NCBI GenBank assembly: GCA_964607425.1
Contig: CAZSKQ010000065.1
Location: 1-19,561, forward strand
Origin: IDS-8 sp964607425
Lineage (GTDB): Bacteria; Pseudomonadota; Gammaproteobacteria; Steroidobacterales; Woeseiaceae
Direction of reading: 5' to 3'
Length of the DNA: 19,561 nt
Positions 15,301-19,561 of this stretch are shown piece by piece; position 1 is the stretch's first letter, and every line of letters begins with the position of its first letter. Position numbers and translations under genes: made by a program. The notes under the pieces are model-generated. The model was not told the DNA's origin. It was given only the letters and a program-made list of their open reading frames with translations, and ran no database searches.

Positions 15301-15876
15301 TCAGGGGCGTTCGGTGAGGATTTCGTTGACGTCCTTGCGGCGCTGGGTGGGTGTCACCTTCGCGTAGCCGTACCAGATCAGGCCGACCACGAACTCCTCC
15401 GACGGATCGATGCCGAGCAGGCGCAGGAAGCGATCGTCGCGCGTGATCGGCCCCGTCGACCATTTCGACGCCACGCCGGCCGCGGACAGGTACAGCATGA
15501 AATTCTGGACCGCGCAGGCGCAGCTCGCGTAGTCCTCGCGCTGCATGAGCTCGTCATCGGTGACGCGGCAGGTGACGACCAGCCACCCCGGCCGCTCGGC
15601 GGCGGAAGCGGCCTTGAAGTCACCCATCTTCTCGCCCTTGCGCTCGGTGGTGATGGTGCGCGTGAGCTCAACCGCCTCGCGGATCGATTCCGGACCCAGC
15701 ACGTAGAAGTGCCAGGGCTCGGTGACATGATGGTTCGGCGCCCAGCGCGCCACCTCGATGGCATCGCGCACCAGCTCCCGGCTGACCGGCCGCTGCAGGA
15801 AGAGCTTCACAGTGCGCCGGTTCCGGATCCCCTCCGCGATCTCCTGCAACCGCTTGTCGGAGGGCGCCGTTGTCAT
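15301..15876 (-). CDS. Nitroreductase family protein (FMN-dependent)
   Basis: The start chosen is the ATG at 15876, giving 191 residues beginning MTTAPSDKRLQEIAEGIRNRRTVKLF; an upstream ATG at 15924 would overlap the thiolase gene further and adds unlike residues. The RNRRTVKLF region matches the N-terminal R-R-S/T FMN phosphate site of nitroreductases. EVARWAPNHHVTEPWHFYVLG is the classic A-P-S/N-x-x-x-x-x-P-W-x-F motif, and the ending has GLIWYGYAK. It likely uses NAD(P)H to reduce quinones or nitro compounds; the natural substrate is unknown. Its ATG overlaps the thiolase stop as ATGA, so it is translationally coupled as the last gene of this operon. Confidence 0.88.
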   Translation of the reverse strand: MTTAPSDKRLQEIAEGIRNRRTVKLFLQRPVSRELVRDAIEVARWAPNHHVTEPWHFYVLGPESIREAVELTRTITTERKGEKMGDFKAASAAERPGWLVVTCRVTDDELMQREDYASCACAVQNFMLYLSAAGVASKWSTGPITRDDRFLRLLGIDPSEEFVVGLIWYGYAKVTPTQRRKDVNEILTERP

Positions 15877-17084
15877 CCCGAGCGCTCGATAATCATCGCA
15901 ATGCCCTGCCCGACGCCGATGCACATCGTGCAGAGCGCATAGCGGCCGCCGCGCCGTCGCAACTCGTACGCGGCCGTTGTGAGCAGGCGCGCCCCCGACA
16001 TGCCGAGCGGATGGCCGAGCGCGATCGCGCCTCCGTTAGGGTTCACGTGCTCGGCGTCGTCCGGCACGCCGAGGCCGCGCAGCACGGCGAGCCCCTGCGC
16101 CGCGAACGCCTCGTTCAGCTCGATCACGTCCATGTCGCCGATCTGCAGGCCCGCCAGCCGCAGCACCTTGCGCGAGGCCGGCACCGGGCCCATGCCCATC
16201 ACGCGCGGCTCGACGCCCGCCGCCGCCCAGGCGACGATGCGTGCCATCGGCGCCAGGCCGTGGCGCTCGAGCGCGGAGTCGGAGGCGATCAGCAACGCGC
16301 AGGCACCGTCGTTGATTCCGGAAGCGTTGCCGGCGGTCACGGTGCCGTCGGGACGCACGATCGGCTTGAGCTTCCGCAACGCCTCGAGGTTTGAATCGGG
16401 GCGCGGGTGCTCGTCCGTTTCCACCAGCAGCGGCTCGCCCCGCCGCTGCGGCACGCGCACGCCGACGATTTCCTCCGCCAGCCTGCCGGCCGCGATCGCC
16501 GCGGCCGCCTTCTGCTGGCTGCGCAGCGCGAAAGCGTCCTGGTCCTCGCGCGAGATGCCGTATTCGTCGGCGACGTTCTCGGCCGTCTCCGCCATGGAAT
16601 CCGTGCCGTACTGCTTTTCCAGCTCGCGGTTGATGAAGCGCCACCCGAGCGTCGTGTCGTAAATCTCGGCATTGCGACTGAAAGCGGCGGTCGCTTTCGC
16701 CAGCACGAGCGGCGCCCGCGACATCGATTCGACGCCGCCCGCGAGCACGATTGCGGCCTCGCCCGCCTTGATCGCGTGCGCGGCGTTGCCGACGGCATTC
16801 ATACCCGAGCCGCACAGGCGATTGACGGTGACGCCGGGCACCGACGCCGGCACGCCGGCCAGCAGCGCCGACATGCGCGCAACGTTGCGGTTGTCCTCTC
16901 CAGCCTGGTTGGCGCAGCCGAGGATCACATCGTCGATGGCCTCCGGCGGCAGGCTGCCGTTGCGCTGCAACAGCTCCCGCAGGGGCAGCGCGCCGAGATC
17001 GTCGGCGCGCACGGAAGACAACGCGCCTCCGTAACGCCCGACAGGCGTCCGGATCGCGTCACAAATCCACGCGTTTTGTTTCAT
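15873..17084 (-). CDS. pcaF: Acetyl-CoA acyltransferase, 3-oxoadipyl-CoA thiolase (PcaF/PaaJ-like)
   Basis: This 403-residue thiolase cleaves or forms a beta-ketoacyl-CoA bond. The N-terminus (ICDAIRTPVGRYGGALSSVRADDL), GCANQAGEDNRNVARM, DTTLGWRFIN and RELEKQYGTDSMAETAENVADEY are close to 3-oxoadipyl-CoA thiolase, the last step of the beta-ketoadipate and phenylacetate routes. Catalytic residues are Cys91 in NRLCGSGM, His358 in ALGHPLG and Cys388 in CIGVGQG. The usual PcaF stretch is LCASGMDA; here it is LCGSGMNA. The ATG at 17084 follows GAGGAAA and overlaps the transporter gene by 26 bp. No other pca or paa gene is present, so the pathway assignment is from similarity only; a general acetyl-CoA acetyltransferase role remains possible. 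Confidence 0.85.
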   Translation of the reverse strand: MKQNAWICDAIRTPVGRYGGALSSVRADDLGALPLRELLQRNGSLPPEAIDDVILGCANQAGEDNRNVARMSALLAGVPASVPGVTVNRLCGSGMNAVGNAAHAIKAGEAAIVLAGGVESMSRAPLVLAKATAAFSRNAEIYDTTLGWRFINRELEKQYGTDSMAETAENVADEYGISREDQDAFALRSQQKAAAAIAAGRLAEEIVGVRVPQRRGEPLLVETDEHPRPDSNLEALRKLKPIVRPDGTVTAGNASGINDGACALLIASDSALERHGLAPMARIVAWAAAGVEPRVMGMGPVPASRKVLRLAGLQIGDMDVIELNEAFAAQGLAVLRGLGVPDDAEHVNPNGGAIALGHPLGMSGARLLTTAAYELRRRGGRYALCTMCIGVGQGIAMIIERSG

Positions 17085-18417
17085 ACAGGGTTTCCTCTCG
17101 ATAGTCGGTCGCCGGCACCGGAGACGCCTCGTCGACGGCGCGATCATACTTGCGTCCCAGGAACAACGCGACCGCGGTCCACGCGGCAGCGAGGCCGGCA
17201 CCGACGAGCGCGACGCCGGTCAGGCCGAGCCCGACCACCGTCGTCAAACCGGTGAATGCCCACCCCCACACGACGTCGCCGCCGCGGTAGATGACAATGT
17301 CGATCACCGGTTTCGCCTTGAACCGCATCTCGCGGTCAACGATGGTGAACAGCATCTCGCGGCCGGGGCGGGTTATTGCATAGTCACCGGCACGCTTGGC
17401 AATTTCAAGGCCGATGACGACCGCGAGCAGCGGCGCTACCGCCACCGTGAGGAAACCGAGCACGATCGCCGCCGGCACCAAGGCGAGCGTTTTGGCCATG
17501 CCGAGACGGGGCGCGATCCGGCCGGTGACGAACAGCGCGGTCGCGATCGACAGCGTATTCACCGTGAGGTCGATCAGCGCCCACATCTGCCCCCGCGTCG
17601 CCTCGTCGTATGGCTCCATCAGGTTTTTCAGGCCGAAATACACGAACGCGCCCATCGATACGTAAAGAAAAATGAACAGGCCGATGCCGAACAGGAACGA
17701 ATTGCTGAAAAAGAGTGTGAAACCCCTGAACGGATTGCGCCCGATCTCCTGCTGCCGGGTGAGATCCGCGCGCACATCCGCGTTGCCGAGCTCCGTCACC
17801 TTCAGGCGATTGAGCACACCGATGATCGGGATCGGGAGCAGCAGCATGACCGCGGCAACGAGCATCATCTCGTAGGTCCCGAGAGCCTTCGCAAGCAGGA
17901 TCGTGAGCGCGGGCCCGGCGATCGCGCCGATGCTCGCGCCCGCGGCGATGAACGCGAACAGCCGCGGTGCCTGCCTGCGGTTATAGATGTCGGCCATGAA
18001 GCTCCAGAAGACCGACACGTGGAACAGGGCGAAAACGCTCACCCAGATGTAGAAGGCGACGTTCAGCCATTCGCGGCTTTCGGCAAGCCGCGCCCCGAGG
18101 TAGAAGGCGAAGAAGGACAGCGTGAAAAACACGTACACGCCCGGCACGAGGTTCCTGAACTTCACGCGCGGAATGATGCCGCCGTACACGGATACCGCGA
18201 CCAGGCTGAACAGGAAGGTGCCGGTCCAGATCAGGCTGAGCTCGGCGTCCGTCCAGTCGCTCGCCATCGCGTTGCGCACCGGGCGCAGGATGAAGTACGC
18301 GGCCATCAGCAGGAACACGAACGCAAACGACAGCAGCACGGCTTTCTGCTCGTGCGGCTCGATGCGCGTCGCCGCCCTGAGCATTCTTGCCACCGGCCCG
18401 CCGCCGTTGCCTGTCAT
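17059..18417 (-). CDS. NTP/NDP exchange transporter-type membrane protein (Npt/TLC-like, MFS fold)
   Basis: The 452-residue product has 11-12 predicted membrane helices. The first segment, KAVLLSFAFVFLLMAAYFILRPVRNAMA, is the recognisable N-terminal signature of the bacterial Npt1/Npt2-like and ATP:ADP antiporter-related family. Later features include FVYFGLKNLMEPYDEATRGQMWALIDLTVN and KRAGDYAITRPGREMLFTIVDREMRFKAKPVIDIVIYRGGD, both conserved in the free-living bacterial branch. True nucleotide exchange is proven only for intracellular bacteria and plastids; in free-living proteobacteria the substrate is unknown. It is the first gene of an overlapping operon with the thiolase and nitroreductase, and divergent from rnk. 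Confidence 0.8.
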   Translation of the reverse strand: MTGNGGGPVARMLRAATRIEPHEQKAVLLSFAFVFLLMAAYFILRPVRNAMASDWTDAELSLIWTGTFLFSLVAVSVYGGIIPRVKFRNLVPGVYVFFTLSFFAFYLGARLAESREWLNVAFYIWVSVFALFHVSVFWSFMADIYNRRQAPRLFAFIAAGASIGAIAGPALTILLAKALGTYEMMLVAAVMLLLPIPIIGVLNRLKVTELGNADVRADLTRQQEIGRNPFRGFTLFFSNSFLFGIGLFIFLYVSMGAFVYFGLKNLMEPYDEATRGQMWALIDLTVNTLSIATALFVTGRIAPRLGMAKTLALVPAAIVLGFLTVAVAPLLAVVIGLEIAKRAGDYAITRPGREMLFTIVDREMRFKAKPVIDIVIYRGGDVVWGWAFTGLTTVVGLGLTGVALVGAGLAAAWTAVALFLGRKYDRAVDEASPVPATDYREETLYETKRVDL

Positions 18418-18509
18418 AGCCGCCTTTCCCTTCCGCCGCGTGGGTCAATTAGACAGGCGCGGTTGTAAAAATGCGACCGGCCCTGTCGAAACCCCTTGTT
18501 TTCGGGCCA

Positions 18510-18555
18510 ATTGCAACCATACTTGCGGGTAGAACAATCCCGGAGAGGAAGAGCC
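18510..18555 (+). promoter_or_regulatory. Weak rnk promoter candidate and ribosome-binding site
   Basis: TTGCAA (18511-18516), 16 bp and AACAAT (18533-18538) form a weak sigma70 match just ahead of rnk. GAGAGGAAG (18543-18551) is a strong ribosome-binding site placed four bases before the GTG at 18556, which decides the start codon over the ATG at 18496. Confidence 0.4.
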
Positions 18556-18966
18556 GTGGCTGCACCTAACATCGTGATATCCGAGAGAGACGCCGAACGC
18601 CTGGAAGCGCTGCTTGCGAAATTGCCGGCGGACGCCTTCCCGGGCAAGACGGCCCTGGAAGGCGAACTGGACCGCGCCGACATCGTGGATCCGCGCGAGA
18701 TGCCGCCGACCGTCGTCACGATGAATTCCAGGATTCGCTTCCGGGTCGCCTCGTCCAACGAGGAGTTCGCCCTGACGCTGGTCTACCCGAAGGACGTCGA
18801 CGAAAGCGGCGGCACGATTTCGGTGCTGGCGCCCGTGGGCAGCGCCCTGCTGGGCCTGTCACAGGGCGACGAGATCGAGTGGCCGAAGCCCGGTGGCGGC
18901 ACCCTCAAAGTGCGCATCGAGGAGATTCTCTACCAGCCCGAACGCGCCGGCGAATACCACCGTTAG
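18556..18966 (+). CDS. rnk: Regulator of nucleoside diphosphate kinase (Rnk), GreA/GreB-related
   Basis: With the GTG start at 18556 the product is 136 residues, exactly the length of Escherichia coli Rnk. The first part (IVISERDAERLEALLAKLP) is the N-terminal helical segment. The second part has EMPPTVVTMNSRIRFRV, LTLVYPKDVDESGGTISVLAPVGSALLGL and GDEIEWPKPGGGTLKVRIEEILYQPERAGEYHR, closely matching the GreA/GreB C-terminal FKBP-like domain of Rnk. Rnk binds RNA polymerase near the secondary channel and was named for its effect on nucleoside diphosphate kinase and alginate levels. It is divergent from the transporter operon and convergent with the FMN reductase gene. Confidence 0.95.
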   Translation: MAAPNIVISERDAERLEALLAKLPADAFPGKTALEGELDRADIVDPREMPPTVVTMNSRIRFRVASSNEEFALTLVYPKDVDESGGTISVLAPVGSALLGLSQGDEIEWPKPGGGTLKVRIEEILYQPERAGEYHR

Positions 18967-18975
18967 CGGCGCGCG

Positions 18976-18995
18976 CGGCGCCTGCGCCGTTATTT
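18976..18995 (+). terminator. Possible short terminator hairpin after rnk
   Basis: CGGCG (18976-18980) pairs with CGCCG (18985-18989) around CCTG and is followed by TTATTT (18990-18995). The stem is short and the U-tract is impure, so termination is only possible. It lies in the 23-bp gap between convergent stops. Confidence 0.35.
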
Positions 18996-19544
18996 GGGCG
19001 CGTGCTGCTTCACCCACTCGACGAATTTGTCCATCCAGCCCTGCAGGAACTCCCGGCTGTCCTCGCCGATGCTGCCGTCGGCCTCGAACAGCCCGTCATG
19101 GGCCTGGATGAAGACTTCCGGCTGCCCCAGCGTCGGCATGTCCAGGTAGGCCAGCGAGTCGCGCAGGTGCTGCTGCGCCACAGCCGTGCCGATCTGGCCG
19201 ATCGAAACCCCGAGTATCCCGCAGGGCTTTCCCACCCAGGCGCTGTCCCCATAGGGGCGGGAGGCATGGTCCAGCGCGTTTTTCAAAACCCCGCTCACCG
19301 ACCGGTTGTACTCCGGAGTCACCAGCATGACGCCGTCGGCGGCCCGGATCTCACTTTTCAGGCGCTTGACCGGAGGGGCCTGGTTGTCGTCGTCGTCCTG
19401 GTTGTAAAGCGGTAAATCGCCGATCTCGAGCTGCCTGAACGAGAATTCCGGCGGCGCCAGCCTGATCACGCCTTGCGCGAGCTGGCGGTTGTAGGATTCG
19501 CGGCGCAGGCTTCCGACCACGACGGCAATCTGGTATTGGCTCAT
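18990..19544 (-). CDS. NAD(P)H-dependent FMN reductase (ChrR/YieF-like flavodoxin fold)
   Basis: The 184-residue protein fits the NADPH-dependent FMN reductase family. GSLRRESYNRQLA (12-24) is the FMN phosphate loop, LPLYNQDDD follows the second strand, and PEYNRSVSGVLKNALDHASRP is the diagnostic dimer and flavin-contact motif of ChrR/YieF-like quinone or chromate reductases. GKPCGILGVSIGQIGTAVAQQHLR follows. The natural role is likely quinone reduction against oxidative stress; the physiological substrate is not shown. The ATG at 19544 has GAGG upstream. It runs towards rnk with a 23-bp gap and starts 17 bp from the window end, so its promoter is outside. Confidence 0.9.
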   Translation of the reverse strand: MSQYQIAVVVGSLRRESYNRQLAQGVIRLAPPEFSFRQLEIGDLPLYNQDDDDNQAPPVKRLKSEIRAADGVMLVTPEYNRSVSGVLKNALDHASRPYGDSAWVGKPCGILGVSIGQIGTAVAQQHLRDSLAYLDMPTLGQPEVFIQAHDGLFEADGSIGEDSREFLQGWMDKFVEWVKQHAPK

Positions 19545-19561
19545 GAACAGGTCCTCAGGGG

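Noticed and set aside
13610..15463. Very long minus-strand open frame opposite the channel gene and running through the N gap
   Set aside because: It is a high-GC antisense shadow: Arg- and Gly-rich, without domain signal, and it depends on undefined bases.
18479..18508. Imperfect hairpin between the transporter and rnk genes
   Set aside because: GGCC/GGCC and CGAAA/TTTCG arms are split by a 4-base bulge; no aptamer features or U-tract are visible, so a riboswitch or terminator is not supported.

Overview
The window looks like part of a draft or metagenome-derived chromosome from a high-GC gammaproteobacterium. The clues are a 136-codon Rnk, a periplasmic-type HiPIP, Tat and lipoprotein signals, a large TonB-dependent receptor, and REP-like repeats of the GTAGGAGC type common in Xanthomonas-like and Pseudomonas-like genomes. 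Closer placement is not possible from the sequence alone. No tRNA, rRNA, insertion sequence, phage or CRISPR was seen. An exact 100-base run of N (15100-15199) marks a scaffold join, and its flanks show that the gap is probably artificial.

Left region (1-5400): a TonB-dependent receptor cut by the window edge runs into a strong bidirectional hairpin terminator, which it shares with a convergent aromatic amino acid lyase of the HutH family. Divergent from the lyase is a HutD/Ves-family gene, so the pair looks histidine-related, although hutU and hutI are absent here. The lyase carries Ala-Cys-Gly instead of Ala-Ser-Gly at the MIO cofactor site.

Middle-left (5400-8220): a probable two-gene minus-strand operon encodes an exported, lipobox-containing HiPIP and a secreted NHL-repeat beta-propeller. 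Upstream lie a 21-bp perfect palindrome at a putative promoter and an inverted pair of REP-like repeats. A secreted alpha/beta hydrolase follows on the plus strand.

Middle (8230-15300): this is a complete RND multidrug efflux locus. A divergent TetR repressor faces a sigma70-like promoter that overlaps a TetR-type palindrome. The operon then encodes the adaptor lipoprotein, the inner-membrane HAE1 pump, the outer-membrane channel and, after collapsing the false gap, a 34-residue single-span membrane protein. REP-like hairpins sit between the adaptor and pump genes and at the end of the operon.

Right (15300-19561): a tightly overlapping minus-strand operon encodes an NTP/NDP-exchange-type transporter, a PcaF-like thiolase and a nitroreductase. 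Divergent from it is rnk, which converges on an NAD(P)H-dependent FMN reductase.
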